Source: Alteromonas stellipolaris
GTDB taxonomy: Bacteria; Pseudomonadota; Gammaproteobacteria; Enterobacterales; Alteromonadaceae
Reading direction: 5' to 3'
Assembly: GCF_001562115.1 (NCBI RefSeq)
Contig: NZ_CP013926.1
Location: 4,402,001 to 4,466,000 of the forward strand
DNA: 64,000 nucleotides
Within the stretch, counting starts at the first letter, position 1, and each line of letters starts with the position of its first letter. This document shows, piece by piece, positions 24,900 to 34,411 of the stretch. The position numbers and the translations under genes were made by a program. The notes under the pieces are model-generated. The model made no database searches. It saw only the letters and a list, made by a program, of their open reading frames with translations, and was not told the DNA's origin.

Positions 24900-25898
24900 A
24901 TGTCTAGCAATAAAGAAATTCTATTGGTCAATCGCCCAAACGATAGAAAAATAGGCTCCCATTTGTTTGAAACTCGTGAGCAATCCATTCCTTCTCCGGG
25001 TGAAGGTGAAATACTGATTAAACAAACTTACATGTCACTCGACCCTGCAATGCTAGGGTGGATGAGTGAAGATCGTGAAAGTTATATTCCGCCTGTCGAG
25101 CTTGGTGAAGTCATGCGCTCAAGCGGTGTAGGTGAAGTAATAGAGTCGAACAACCCTGATTTCTCTGTTGGCGACAAAGTCATGGGGATGACTGGCTGGC
25201 GAGAATACTTGGTAAGTAATGGTGAAGGCTTCAATAAGCTGCAGCCAGGTGTTACCGAAGAAATGGCGCTTTGCGTATTCGCCCTGCCCGGTTTAACTGC
25301 AACCACAGGCTTATATAACTTTGGTGAGCCTAAAGAAGGTGAAACCTTGGTTGTCACTGGCGCTGCTGGTTCAGTAGGCTCAATCGTAGGTCAGCTCGCA
25401 AAAGCAGACGGCCTTCGCGTTATTGGCGTAGTGGGCAGTGACGAAAAAGCAGATTGGATTGTTAACGAGCTCGGCTTTGACGGTGCAGTAAACTATAAAA
25501 CTGACGATTTAGAAGCGAAATTAACGGAGCTCACCCCTGACAAAATTGACGTGTTCTTCGAAAACACCGGCGGCCCAATTCAACAGCATATCTTCAATCG
25601 TATGAATACACATGGACGTATTGTGGTTTGCGGTATGATTGCCGACTATCAATCAGAAAACCCGGCTCCTGGCCCAAATTGGATACCGTTAATTAAAAAG
25701 CGCATTAATGTTCGTGGGTTTGCAATGCCTGATCATTGGGGAGAAGTACCTCAGCTTATTGCAAAGCTGTCGCCCTACGTACAACAAGGTAAGATTCAAT
25801 ATCGTTCTCACATGGTTGAGGGTATAGAGTCAGCGGTAGAGGGTTTACAGATGTTATTTTCTGGCGACAATAAAGGGAAAATGATCGTTAAACTTTAA
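24900..25898 (+). CDS. NADP-dependent oxidoreductase, zinc-free MDR family (CurA/LTB4DH-like)
   Basis: This is a 332-residue cytoplasmic reductase of the leukotriene-B4-dehydrogenase / CurA branch of medium-chain reductases, which reduce the double bond of alpha,beta-unsaturated ketones and aldehydes. It has the fingerprint YMSLDPAMLGWM near 42-53 and the nucleotide site VVTGAAGSVGSIVGQLAKADGLRVIGVVGS near 148-178, plus DVFFENTGGPIQQ near 220. No zinc-ligand cysteines are present. AAGGAGAG precedes the ATG. Single-gene unit. Confidence 0.92.
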   Translation: MSSNKEILLVNRPNDRKIGSHLFETREQSIPSPGEGEILIKQTYMSLDPAMLGWMSEDRESYIPPVELGEVMRSSGVGEVIESNNPDFSVGDKVMGMTGWREYLVSNGEGFNKLQPGVTEEMALCVFALPGLTATTGLYNFGEPKEGETLVVTGAAGSVGSIVGQLAKADGLRVIGVVGSDEKADWIVNELGFDGAVNYKTDDLEAKLTELTPDKIDVFFENTGGPIQQHIFNRMNTHGRIVVCGMIADYQSENPAPGPNWIPLIKKRINVRGFAMPDHWGEVPQLIAKLSPYVQQGKIQYRSHMVEGIESAVEGLQMLFSGDNKGKMIVKL

Positions 25899-25925
25899 GC
25901 CTAAGGCTTATATTTTTTTACGCTA

Positions 25926-25959
25926 ACTATCGACGCTGATTTAACTTAGCGTCGATAGT
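25926..25959. terminator. 12-bp perfect hairpin overlapping the diguanylate cyclase stop codon
   Basis: Arms 25926-25937 and 25948-25959 are perfect complements with a 10-base loop. The cyclase stop codon (25941-25943) lies in the loop. There is no T-run directly after it on the minus strand; it may still end or stabilise both convergent transcripts. Confidence 0.55.
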
Positions 25960-27011
25960 AAATAAGTGCCCTTCCCCGCAGCCTTTGCTTGATAAAGTTC
26001 ATTATCAGCTTGGTTAATTAAGCCTTCTAATGTTTGCCCTTTAATATTGGTTACTACCACGGCACCAATAGAGCAGGAGACGGTTTTTGCTGATGCATTT
26101 GATGCATGAGGTAAGGCTTTTTTATCCCAAATATCGAGTATTTGCTGGCAACTTTGTTCTACTTGCCTTGCTGAAACCCCACTGACAATAACCATAAACT
26201 CTTCGCCACCATAACGACCCAGAATATCGGTTTGTCGTTGAAACACGGCGCGCATCACATCAGCCTGCGCCACAATGGCATCATCCCCTTGTTGGTGACC
26301 AAAGGCATCGTTGTATTTCTTAAAGTCATCTAAATCGAGCATAAATACTGCGAAAGATAGGTTCTGCCTTTTGCTGAGCGACAGTAATCTCTCGCCTTCT
26401 TTCATCAGTGCACGTCTATTAAGGAGATTGGTTAGCGGGTCTTCCCGACTTAAGGTGTTTAGCTTTTTGTTCGTTGATTTTAAGAGGATCACTATTCTGT
26501 CTAAACGGTATTTTGCATAAGCGCATATAAATAACGACCCCACCACAAATGACGTTGAAATCATGACGCGATCGCCATACACAGGCGCGATTACCATCAA
26601 ACCAATAAAACCAGCAATGCTTATTATCGATGCCACCAACGCCAGCTTATAGGTAACACCTAACGCAAATACACAATAGAATGCATATAAAATGGTACCC
26701 TCGTAAGGAAAGGCAAATTCGTATAGCACCCAACTTTGGTAAATGAGCACAAAATTGGCAAAGGTTAACATCACCATAAGCCCTGCAAAAATCCAGCTTC
26801 TGGCAGCATAAAAGAATCGAGAAAACGAAAGGGCGATAACCAAAAAGATAACTGGAATTTGGTATATAAGGCGGTTTTGAAGATAAAACTCGTACAAGGG
26901 GGAAGGTAACAACGCCATATCTGCCAAGATGAAAGAGGCGAGCAACAAAGCACCGATAAGAAGAGCAACACGAAGTCTTAAAATCTCTCTATGCTTTCCT
27001 ACCACTTCCAC
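25941..27011 (-). CDS. Membrane diguanylate cyclase (GGDEF)
   Basis: This 356-residue enzyme makes cyclic di-GMP from two GTP. The N-terminal half holds about five to six membrane segments up to residue 175, a seven-helix-type sensor region I cannot name. The GGDEF domain runs from about 188 to 352: DPLTNLLNRRALM, the catalytic RYGGEEF near 270, and the inhibitory-site motif RQTD five residues before it. Both sites are intact, so the protein should be active and product-inhibited. It is the third gene of an operon, 47 bases after the hybrid kinase gene. Confidence 0.9.
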   Translation of the reverse strand: MEVVGKHREILRLRVALLIGALLLASFILADMALLPSPLYEFYLQNRLIYQIPVIFLVIALSFSRFFYAARSWIFAGLMVMLTFANFVLIYQSWVLYEFAFPYEGTILYAFYCVFALGVTYKLALVASIISIAGFIGLMVIAPVYGDRVMISTSFVVGSLFICAYAKYRLDRIVILLKSTNKKLNTLSREDPLTNLLNRRALMKEGERLLSLSKRQNLSFAVFMLDLDDFKKYNDAFGHQQGDDAIVAQADVMRAVFQRQTDILGRYGGEEFMVIVSGVSARQVEQSCQQILDIWDKKALPHASNASAKTVSCSIGAVVVTNIKGQTLEGLINQADNELYQAKAAGKGTYLLSTLS

Positions 27012-27058
27012 CTTCTTCTCCCGACATGGGTAACATCTTTCAGTAAGTATAGACGCTT

Positions 27059-28960
27059 CTATAAGGCTAGCTTAAGTAGACTACCTTTTAATGCTTCAAT
27101 GGTGATAGGTTTGGTGACCACGTCGTTCATACCGTCCTGTTTAAAGGCATCATGGCGCTCTTTAAAGGCTTCTGCTGTAAGCCCAATAATAGGAATTTGG
27201 CTTACGTCACTTGGTAAATTTCGAATACGCTTAGTGGCTTCAACACCATCCATCACTGGCATATGAATATCCATAAAGATAACGTCGAACGCCTCTTCTT
27301 CAACTTTAACAGCCGCTTTTAAACCGTTGTCGACATGAGTAACAGTACACCCAAGCTGCTCTAATAGTGCCTGAGCAACCACGGCATTTATCGCATTATC
27401 TTCTGCCAGTAATACGCTAATACCCGGTTTGAGGATTGTATTTTTATTTAGGTTACTTTGCGCTTCTTGCAGTGACGCACTGTCGATAACACGGGCGCTT
27501 ACAATGGCAGACATCGTAAAACACGACCCTTCACCCACTCGGCTCGTGACTTTGACATCACCACCTAATATCTGCGAAAGCTCTTTGGCAATGGATAAAC
27601 CTAAACCTGTACCACCATAACGACGTGAAATTGAAGAATCAGATTGCGTAAACTTATCAAAAATATGTTCAAGCCTATCCGGCTCTATACCAATTCCAGT
27701 ATCTTTCACAGAAATGACCAAGCGATTTTCTTCTACCAACTTCCCAGCGACTTTTTTCAGACTCGCAGTAACCGTCACCGTGCCTTTGTGTGTGAACTTG
27801 ATGGCATTACTGGCAAGGTTAATCACTATTTGGCGCAATTTAGTTACGTCACTGGTGACCAATACCGAGTCTAAATTCTTACTTTTATATTCTAACCGGG
27901 TATGGTTTGCACTCGCATTGATACCTAGCAAGGTAATAAGATCGTTCAGCATGTTATCTAAATTAAATTCAGTAACATCAACTTCTGACATACCAGATTC
28001 AATCTTAGATAAATCGAGTACATCATTGATTACATTGGCAAGAATAGTAGCTGAAGAACGTAAATCTGACGCATATTGCTTTTGCTTGTCGTCTAACGGC
28101 GTATCTAGCAGTAAAGTAGCAAGGCCTTGAATACCATTTAACGGCGTGCGAATTTCATGGCTCATAACGGCAAGAAAGTCCGTTTTGGCTTTATTAGCAG
28201 CTTGTGCCCGTTCCACATAATTTTCGATGTCTGCAGACATGGCTTCTACATCTTGGGCTAAGTCACTTAGTTCATCTTTCCCGCTAACATCGATGCTTAC
28301 CCGTTTATGATTACCGGCGATACTGCTCGTTGCATCTTTAATTTTTCCAATAGGGGATATCACAAAATACTGAGTGATTTTCCCTATGAATAAACTCACT
28401 AAAATGACCGTAAACAGGGTAATAGCAATGGTTAGCCACGCTATTTTTGATAATGACGATTCTAGTTCATCGGTAGATTGGCTAACTGTAAGTTTCCAGT
28501 TCCATGGGTCGAACTTGCTACAGGCAAAGAGGACATATTGATCTCTCCACTCAGATTCACCAAATGCAATATCGGTAGCATTAATGGTGGTGATAGTGGC
28601 GTTGGCGGTATTGATGGGCGCCCACGCTTCATAGGTGCTAAATAGCTCAGCGCCAGTAGACTTATCACTTACCGCAAAATGCTTACCGGTGGACTCATGA
28701 AGCTCTGCTAGCTCGTCAAATACCTCTTTTTGATAGGCATCTCGAAATACCGGCACATTCTCTAAACCCGAATCCACCAGCAGTTCGTGCCGCTCTCGCA
28801 CAAACTCAATAAAAGTGAGTGACAAGGTTTGGGTAAGTAACTGATACTCTCGCTCTCTCACTGAGTCATAAGCCGTCAAATAGGCCCAATAGCCCGTTAG
28901 CGCCATCCCTGTAAACAGAATGGGGATATATATAGCTAAAAGCTTCGACTTAATTCGCAT
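27059..28960 (-). CDS. Hybrid sensor histidine kinase with receiver domain
   Basis: This 633-residue inner-membrane sensor has TM1 at about 7-28, a periplasmic sensing loop to about 178, and TM2 at about 179-200 ([21 protein letters not shown]). HAMP follows to 255, then HisKA with the phosphorylated His in [15 protein letters not shown]. The ATPase domain has [28 protein letters not shown] and [13 protein letters not shown]-terminal receiver has its Asp in [14 protein letters not shown]. There is no output domain, so the phosphate must pass to an Hpt protein elsewhere. Upstream in the operon is a periplasmic binding protein, its likely ligand partner. Confidence 0.93.
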   Translation of the reverse strand: MRIKSKLLAIYIPILFTGMALTGYWAYLTAYDSVREREYQLLTQTLSLTFIEFVRERHELLVDSGLENVPVFRDAYQKEVFDELAELHESTGKHFAVSDKSTGAELFSTYEAWAPINTANATITTINATDIAFGESEWRDQYVLFACSKFDPWNWKLTVSQSTDELESSLSKIAWLTIAITLFTVILVSLFIGKITQYFVISPIGKIKDATSSIAGNHKRVSIDVSGKDELSDLAQDVEAMSADIENYVERAQAANKAKTDFLAVMSHEIRTPLNGIQGLATLLLDTPLDDKQKQYASDLRSSATILANVINDVLDLSKIESGMSEVDVTEFNLDNMLNDLITLLGINASANHTRLEYKSKNLDSVLVTSDVTKLRQIVINLASNAIKFTHKGTVTVTASLKKVAGKLVEENRLVISVKDTGIGIEPDRLEHIFDKFTQSDSSISRRYGGTGLGLSIAKELSQILGGDVKVTSRVGEGSCFTMSAIVSARVIDSASLQEAQSNLNKNTILKPGISVLLAEDNAINAVVAQALLEQLGCTVTHVDNGLKAAVKVEEEAFDVIFMDIHMPVMDGVEATKRIRNLPSDVSQIPIIGLTAEAFKERHDAFKQDGMNDVVTKPITIEALKGSLLKLAL

Positions 28961-28998
28961 AGATATCTGGTACTACTCTTTGTTGGTAAATTAGGTCT

Positions 28999-30021
28999 TT
29001 ATTGATAAACGTGATTTTTCGATAACTTTAAATACGATGACGGAATAGGAATATGCATCTTTATGGCGGTAGATACATTCACCCCTATGGTGTATTTATC
29101 CATTCTAGTGACAGGCATGCTATTGGCCTTCTCGCCACTTAAAATTCTTTTGGCCCGTAAGGCACCTGATTTCCCAATACTTTTTTCATCTGCTACAACG
29201 CCAAGTAACGCACCTTGCTGCACTGACTCTATACTTTCGGCAAAAACCGGCAATAGTTTAGTTTCTTTGTAAATAACATTGATGAGATCGTTGGCTTGAA
29301 GCAAGGGGCCAGTGGAAAGCCAATAGGTATCAACGCCGGATGTTTCTACTTTTTCTTTGAGCGCTTCCACAACACCATCACGCATAGTGTCTAACCCTGA
29401 GGTACCTTCAACGTAGGCGGTCCTTACAGCCACGAACTTCACGTTATCATACTGGCTCTCGAGTGCTAATAGGCTTTCTACAGAACTTTTTGAAGACGGG
29501 TAGTCAGAATGCACTAACCCAATAGTAATCGGCTCTTCCAGTGCCGAGGCTTTTAGTAAGCCATCAAGCATATCCAACTTTACTTTGGCATCTAATACGT
29601 GAGACTCACCGGTTATGTTTGATACGCTACGTTCGCCAAACGCAGTGACTATGCCCTCTTTAACTGGGTCTGCCACTGTCATGAATAAAGTAGGGAGCTC
29701 AGAAGCCGCTGAAAAGTTGTAAACCGCTCTTGTGGCAAGCGTTGCGATTGGCACTAGCAGGTCCGGCGCACCGTTTTCCGTAACAGTTTGCACTATGGTT
29801 CTCGCTTGCTCTTCTAATCCCTGAGCGTTATATATTTCTATGTCTATTTCATGTTCAGGCATAATCAATGTAAGTTCATCGATAAATGCATCTCTTGTAT
29901 TTGTCACTATGGGCAAGGGGCTTGTTTCAATGATCGCCACCCGTAATGGTTGAGCTTCTACTTGAGCGTGAAACATAAAACAAAGGAGTATACTCGTGAT
30001 GAGTAGTGACATTTTTTTCAT
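28999..30021 (-). CDS. Periplasmic substrate-binding protein (ABC_sub_bind family)
   Basis: This 340-residue exported binding protein has a signal peptide ending after QVEAQ (residue 23) and the two-lobed fold of the ABC_sub_bind family (LRVAIIETSPLPIVTNTRDAFIDEL ... LLVPIATLATRAVYN ... PTLFMTVADPVKEGIV). Members such as TrpX bind small ligands. No permease or ATPase gene follows; instead a hybrid kinase gene starts 38 bases downstream. It is therefore better read as the ligand-sensing subunit of a signalling system than as a transporter component. Confidence 0.85.
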   Translation of the reverse strand: MKKMSLLITSILLCFMFHAQVEAQPLRVAIIETSPLPIVTNTRDAFIDELTLIMPEHEIDIEIYNAQGLEEQARTIVQTVTENGAPDLLVPIATLATRAVYNFSAASELPTLFMTVADPVKEGIVTAFGERSVSNITGESHVLDAKVKLDMLDGLLKASALEEPITIGLVHSDYPSSKSSVESLLALESQYDNVKFVAVRTAYVEGTSGLDTMRDGVVEALKEKVETSGVDTYWLSTGPLLQANDLINVIYKETKLLPVFAESIESVQQGALLGVVADEKSIGKSGALRAKRILSGEKANSMPVTRMDKYTIGVNVSTAIKMHIPIPSSYLKLSKNHVYQ

Positions 30022-30285
30022 CTTTAATTAGCCCAACTGTTAAGCTAGTGAGTAGGTGATTAGTTTGAAATATCATAGTGTTAATCGACTCCGCTGCATA
30101 GCCGAAGTTCGTATAATATAGGCTTAAAATACCCATAAGTTTGTTTTAGATAGTTTATGCTAGGTAAGCGTTAAAAATTGCCCTCGCTGACTAAGCTTTC
30201 TATGATTCAGACTCACTATGATTAAAGGGCCATGCAACATGGCTAATCCGTTACGGCCAAGTCTATTAAGGATAATAACCATATT

Positions 30286-30972
30286 ATGAGGCGAATAAAA
30301 TCTCTTATGCCTAGTACTATACAAAATACATGCAGTAGCAATAAAATGACAACGTTAGGTCTATGTTTAAGCCTGTATCTGGCAAGCTTTTCGCCTTTAG
30401 CTAGCAACGAAATTATGAACGAAACATTAAAGGACGGGAGAATGACAGACCAGACAGTGACGAACAAAAAAATGAAGACCTTAACGAAAGAACAAGTCAT
30501 TGAACAGCTCAACCTCTCTCATCACTTTGAAGGTGGTTATTTTCGCCAAAGCTTTAAAGCAGATCACAGAGACAAAGTAACAACGTCGCGTGGTGAACGC
30601 ACCACCATGACCGCTATTTATTACATGCTTACCAACGACAACAGTATTGACCACTTTCATACTAAGTATTCCGATGGTATTGAGTTTTACCACATGGGCG
30701 CGCCCATTACTTACCATATGATTTACCCAGATGGTCATTACGAAAAAGTGGTAGTAGGGCCTGATATTGCCAACGGCCAGCAGTTGCAGCTTGCTGTACC
30801 TGGAGGCACTTTTAAAGCGGCCGAGTTAACTGATGGCGACTATGGGTTGGTGAGCGAAGCTGTATCCCCTGGGTGGGAGCCTGAAGATATGATTGAAGTT
30901 TTTCAGCATGAATTGTTAGAAAAATTTCCGCAGCACAAGGTGCTTATCGAACGCCTTGCGAATAAGAAATAG
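30286..30972 (+). CDS. Cupin-fold DUF985 family protein, with N-terminal extension
   Basis: A DUF985 cupin occupies the region from about residue 65 on, with EGGYFRQSF, TAIYYMLTNDNSIDHFHTKYSDGIEFYHMG, YHMIYPDGHYEKVVVGPDIANGQQLQLAVPGGTFKAAEL and VSPGWEPEDM. The His-x-His and Glu around DHFHTKYSDGIEFYH could bind a metal. If translation begins at ATG 30286 the protein has a signal-peptide-like stretch (TTLGLCLSLYLASFSPLASN, residues 22-41) and would be exported. If it begins at ATG 30442 (AAGGA 7 bases upstream) it is a standard cytosolic DUF985 protein of 176 residues. The reaction is unknown. Confidence 0.82.
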   Translation: MRRIKSLMPSTIQNTCSSNKMTTLGLCLSLYLASFSPLASNEIMNETLKDGRMTDQTVTNKKMKTLTKEQVIEQLNLSHHFEGGYFRQSFKADHRDKVTTSRGERTTMTAIYYMLTNDNSIDHFHTKYSDGIEFYHMGAPITYHMIYPDGHYEKVVVGPDIANGQQLQLAVPGGTFKAAELTDGDYGLVSEAVSPGWEPEDMIEVFQHELLEKFPQHKVLIERLANKK

Positions 30973-30988
30973 AAACGCCAATTCAAAT

Positions 30989-31017
30989 AAATAAGCCTGT
31001 TAGAAACAGGCTTATTT
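30989..31017. terminator. Bidirectional terminator between the cupin and LLM genes
   Basis: A 12-bp stem (30989-31000 with 31006-31017) with core AAGCCTG/CAGGCTT has A/T-rich flanks on both sides and serves both convergent genes. Confidence 0.85.
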
Positions 31018-31052
31018 ATTGTTACTCAGGTTTGCTTTAATCCCTATTTCAG

Positions 31053-32057
31053 CTAGATGTTTATTTCAGCCAAAAGTGCCACGCTTTTCAGCCTAGCTTC
31101 TAGGTTATGAATTGGCATTGAAACAATCACCTCATCCACTTCAGTTGCCTCTACAAATTTAGCTAACTGTGCGGCAACCGTGGCTTTTGAACCCACCAAT
31201 GCATAACGCAATACATGAGACAACATGGCGTAATCTGCTTCGCTGCAAATTGCCGATAAATCGTCTACGGGTTTAGCAAACGGCTTGTTAAGCCCTCGGC
31301 GCATATTCATAAACTGCTGTTGTACCGAGGTGAAAAGATACTGTGCCTCTTCATCGGTATCGGCCACTACCGCCATTACCCCTGCCATCACATAGGGTGA
31401 TTCTTGGGTATCTGATGGTGTAAACATAGAACGATACACATGCAAGGCATCGAACAGCTGGTCTGGCGCAAAGTGTGACGCAAAAGAATAAGGCAAGCTT
31501 ACCGATGCAGCCAATTGCGCACTGTATAAACTTGAACCTAACAACCATAACGGAATATGTGTGTTAGCACCCGGCACGGCGATAATTTTCTGCCCAGGCT
31601 CTGGCGTACCTAAATAGTGTTGAAGCTCTTTTATGTCATCGGGGTAAGTGTCGACATGGGCGTTACCATTAAGATTGCGCCGTAATGCTTTTGCGGTAGC
31701 CATGTCGGTACCTGGCGCTCGGCCAAGCCCTAAATCAATACGCCCAGGATATAAAGTTTCAAGCGTACCGAATTGCTCGGCAATCACTAAAGGCGCATGA
31801 TTAGGCAACATGACACCACCTGCACCTACACGAATATGATTGGTAGCGCCGGCAATATTGCCTAACATAATGGCGGTAGCAGAACTTGCCACGCCATGCA
31901 TGCCGTGATGTTCAGCCAACCACACACGATGATACCCACTACGCTCAGCTTGCTTCGCTAACTCCCTAGAGTTACTTAATGCATTGCTAATGCTCTGCCC
32001 TTCACAAATAGGGGCAAGATCGAGTAGTGATAGGGGTAATGACATGGCTAACCTCAT
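31053..32057 (-). CDS. LLM class flavin-dependent oxidoreductase (luciferase-like monooxygenase)
   Basis: This 334-residue TIM-barrel flavoenzyme belongs to the bacterial-luciferase-like family, MsnO8/YhbW type. It shows [18 protein letters not shown] at the start, [73 protein letters not shown] (residues about 42-116) and a terminal [16 protein letters not shown]. It likely uses reduced flavin supplied by another reductase. Substrate unknown. Single-gene unit. Confidence 0.92.
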   Translation of the reverse strand: MRLAMSLPLSLLDLAPICEGQSISNALSNSRELAKQAERSGYHRVWLAEHHGMHGVASSATAIMLGNIAGATNHIRVGAGGVMLPNHAPLVIAEQFGTLETLYPGRIDLGLGRAPGTDMATAKALRRNLNGNAHVDTYPDDIKELQHYLGTPEPGQKIIAVPGANTHIPLWLLGSSLYSAQLAASVSLPYSFASHFAPDQLFDALHVYRSMFTPSDTQESPYVMAGVMAVVADTDEEAQYLFTSVQQQFMNMRRGLNKPFAKPVDDLSAICSEADYAMLSHVLRYALVGSKATVAAQLAKFVEATEVDEVIVSMPIHNLEARLKSVALLAEINI

Positions 32058-32160
32058 AAACGTTTTTTGCAGTGTATCGCAAACTCAATATACGCCGAAG
32101 TGCTTTGCCATGGTTCACCCCAGATTCGCGATATCAGGCATTACTTAGCAAATTTTCAGA

Positions 32161-32210
32161 CCCAGTACTTTGCACACCCAGTTACTTTGCCAACCCAATT
32201 ACCTTGCTGA
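32161..32210. repeat. Three imperfect 16-17-base tandem repeats (CCCARTTACYTTGC core)
   Basis: Units start at 32161, 32177 and 32194, each opening with CCCA and containing ACTTTGC or ACCTTGC. The last unit runs into the 3' end of the ABC permease gene (stop at 32199). Confidence 0.7.
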
Positions 32211-33434
32211 AAGTGAACTGTGAAGTGCATTTTTATACGCTTCAAATGCCGGTATCGCCGAGGTAACAATAGCTGCTAAGGTGATCACACTTACCACTTT
32301 CAGCGTTTCTACCGTCAGCAAATTAGCACTTAAAAATAGACCATATTGCGACGCCAGCCAATCGCTCGATAAGGTTAACGTTACGCTAAGTAAAACTATT
32401 GCTGCCACAATAGCTAACAACACTAAAATGAGCGCTTCTACTAATACCAAGGTAAAGATAACCCTAGGGCCTGCACCTAATACACGCAAAACAGCAATCT
32501 CGTTTTTCCGTTGCTGCATAGACGCTAGCAACATGGTCGATAAGCCAAACAATGAAGATATGAGCACCAAGATACTGATAACGCGCAGTAGGTTTTCTAC
32601 CGTGCCCATCATTTGCCAAAGCTCGGTCAGTGCCACACCAGGAAGAATAGCCATAAGCCTGTCGGTTTTATAGTTGTTGATATCGCGCTGAAGTTTAAAC
32701 GTAGCAAATTTTGAGGTGAGCCCAAGCATGACCGCCGTTACACTGTCTGGCGTGGTATTTACCGAGGCTGCATCGTTGAGTAATTGGTTTTGCTTTGATG
32801 CCGACAAATGAATAGCTTCAATTGCGTTTAAGCTTACGTGCACGGTTTTATCCACCGGTGTGCCAGTGGCTGCAAGTATGCCGGTAATAGTGAAAGGGGT
32901 GTTATCATGATTGGTAAAACTGGTGTTACCAATACCATGAGATATCACCACACTATCTCCCACTTTATAACCCAGCACTTTGGCCACATCGGCGCCTATC
33001 ACAGCTTCAAATAAGCTCGCGAAGGCCTGACCGTTTTGAAAACTGAGCGCTTGCTTGTTACCAAACTTAAAATGCTGAAAATAGTTATCGTTTGTTCCCA
33101 TTACCCGAAAGCCGCGATGAGAATCCCCTAACGAGATAGGAATTGCCCAGTCCACTAATTGACCTTCTTGCAGTGCTTCATAGCTTTCATATTTGATGTT
33201 ACTGGTGGGACTTCCCATCCTGAACACTGAATACAATAAAAGATTTAGCTGACCGCTTGGGGCGCCAACGATAAGGTCAACATCTGAAATAGTTCGGTTA
33301 AAGCTCTCTTTTGCCTGCTGGCGAATGTGCTCAACGCTTAGCAATACGCTAATACTAATGAGCAGCGAAAGAAACGTTAATACCACTGATTTTCTGCGAC
33401 TACCTAAGCTACTCCACGCTAACGACACTAACAT
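32199..33434 (-). CDS. ABC transporter permease, FtsX/MacB-like (zinc island)
   Basis: This 411-residue inner-membrane permease has the FtsX layout: one N-terminal segment (about 14-30), a large periplasmic domain (about 35-270: SDVDLIVGAPSGQLNLLLYSVFRMGSPTSNI ... VVISHGIGNTSF), then three segments (about 288-312, 328-358 and 375-400). The start codon shares one base with the stop of the ATPase gene, so the two are coupled. The nearby DUF3299, DUF2796 and CobW genes point to a zinc-linked role, as in the Zrg system of Vibrio cholerae. Confidence 0.88.
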   Translation of the reverse strand: MLVSLAWSSLGSRRKSVVLTFLSLLISISVLLSVEHIRQQAKESFNRTISDVDLIVGAPSGQLNLLLYSVFRMGSPTSNIKYESYEALQEGQLVDWAIPISLGDSHRGFRVMGTNDNYFQHFKFGNKQALSFQNGQAFASLFEAVIGADVAKVLGYKVGDSVVISHGIGNTSFTNHDNTPFTITGILAATGTPVDKTVHVSLNAIEAIHLSASKQNQLLNDAASVNTTPDSVTAVMLGLTSKFATFKLQRDINNYKTDRLMAILPGVALTELWQMMGTVENLLRVISILVLISSLFGLSTMLLASMQQRKNEIAVLRVLGAGPRVIFTLVLVEALILVLLAIVAAIVLLSVTLTLSSDWLASQYGLFLSANLLTVETLKVVSVITLAAIVTSAIPAFEAYKNALHSSLSAR

Positions 33435-34207
33435 TACTTGGTCTCCGCTGGCTGTATTAGTGAAGACTGTTTTAGCGAAGACCCTTTTAGCGAAGACATC
33501 TCTACACTAGTTTCAAAAAACTTTTTCAAATACATATCGTGACTTACAAATATTAGTGTTGTGTTGTGCTGCTTACACATGTCGATGAGAATGGTCATAA
33601 AGGCGTCTCGTGCGGCAGCATCCAAAGCAGATGTAGGTTCATCAACAAGCAATATTTCGGGCTTGTTGATTAACGCTCGGGCAATGGCTACACGCTGCTG
33701 TTGACCTACACTCAACGCATTAGCAGGCTGCTGCAAAATAGTAGCGGGCAAATTAAGCCCGGTCAGTAGCGCTTCGGCTGCATCGGTTATATTGGTTTTG
33801 CCCGCTTTTGCAAAGTAAGTGGCCAATTCAATATTTTTAAGCACGCTTAGGTAAGGAATTAGATTGAATTGCTGAAATACCACGCCAATATGCTGCGCGC
33901 GAAACTTATCTCTTTGCCTAGCTGATAAAGCTGAAAAGGGCTTGCCAAGTAATGATAATTCGCCGCTTTGTGGCGTTAGCACCCCCGCTAGCAAGTTAAG
34001 CAAGGTAGTTTTGCCAGAGCCTGAATGACCATGTAAGAAAACACGATCACCGTAATTCACCTTCCACGTGGGTATATGCAACCCACTGCTGTTTGCATCT
34101 GCATAATGATAATTAACGTCATTTAGCGCAATAGCATTGCCTTGGTTAGGCGCTGCTTTATTGGAGTCTGCTTCATTTTTCAAAGGTTGCTCTGGTGCTG
34201 CTGACAA
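33434..34207 (-). CDS. ABC transporter ATP-binding protein (partner of the FtsX-like permease)
   Basis: This is a 257-residue ATPase: Walker A HGHSGSGKTTLLN near residues 54-66, Q-loop VVFQQFNLIPYLS near 111, signature LSVGQQQRVAIARAL near 166, Walker B ILLVDEPTSALD near 187 and switch His in FVSHD. It belongs to the MacB/LolD-like branch. The C-terminus carries a short repeat SSLKG/SSLKQ/SSLIQ encoded by three 15-base units. It is divergent from the DUF3299 operon, with a Zur-like site between. Confidence 0.93.
   Translation of the reverse strand: MSAAPEQPLKNEADSNKAAPNQGNAIALNDVNYHYADANSSGLHIPTWKVNYGDRVFLHGHSGSGKTTLLNLLAGVLTPQSGELSLLGKPFSALSARQRDKFRAQHIGVVFQQFNLIPYLSVLKNIELATYFAKAGKTNITDAAEALLTGLNLPATILQQPANALSVGQQQRVAIARALINKPEILLVDEPTSALDAAARDAFMTILIDMCKQHNTTLIFVSHDMYLKKFFETSVEMSSLKGSSLKQSSLIQPAETK
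33459..33503. repeat. Three 15-base in-frame tandem repeats in the ATPase gene
   Basis: Units at 33459, 33474 and 33489 (consensus AGCGAAGACCCTTTT) encode five-residue repeats SSLKx at the C-terminus of the ABC ATPase. Since the length is a multiple of three, changes in copy number keep the frame. Confidence 0.85.
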
Positions 34208-34358
34208 TGTGAATCATCTCCTTTTTGCATTACGCCATGTTTGCGTAAAAGTGGATATAGCGGCCTCTCATTCTATTAGGCCGCCATTTAAGCCGAAACT
34301 AAGCCTAACTTGGCGTAAGAGTATGCTTAGCTAGACTTCAAATGTACAATCTAAAACC

Positions 34359-34373
34359 GTTATGTTATAACGT
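34359..34373. promoter_or_regulatory. Zur-like box between the ABC transporter and DUF3299 operons
   Basis: GTTATGTTATAACGT matches at 14 of 15 bases the reverse complement of the motif at 38722-38736. The AT-rich dyad TGTTATAACA-like core is typical of gammaproteobacterial Zur sites. It lies 39 bases before the DUF3299 gene start and 150 bases from the ATPase start. Confidence 0.68.
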
Positions 34374-34411
34374 TTTACACTAACTGTTATAATAATTCTT
34401 GGCTAAATAAA

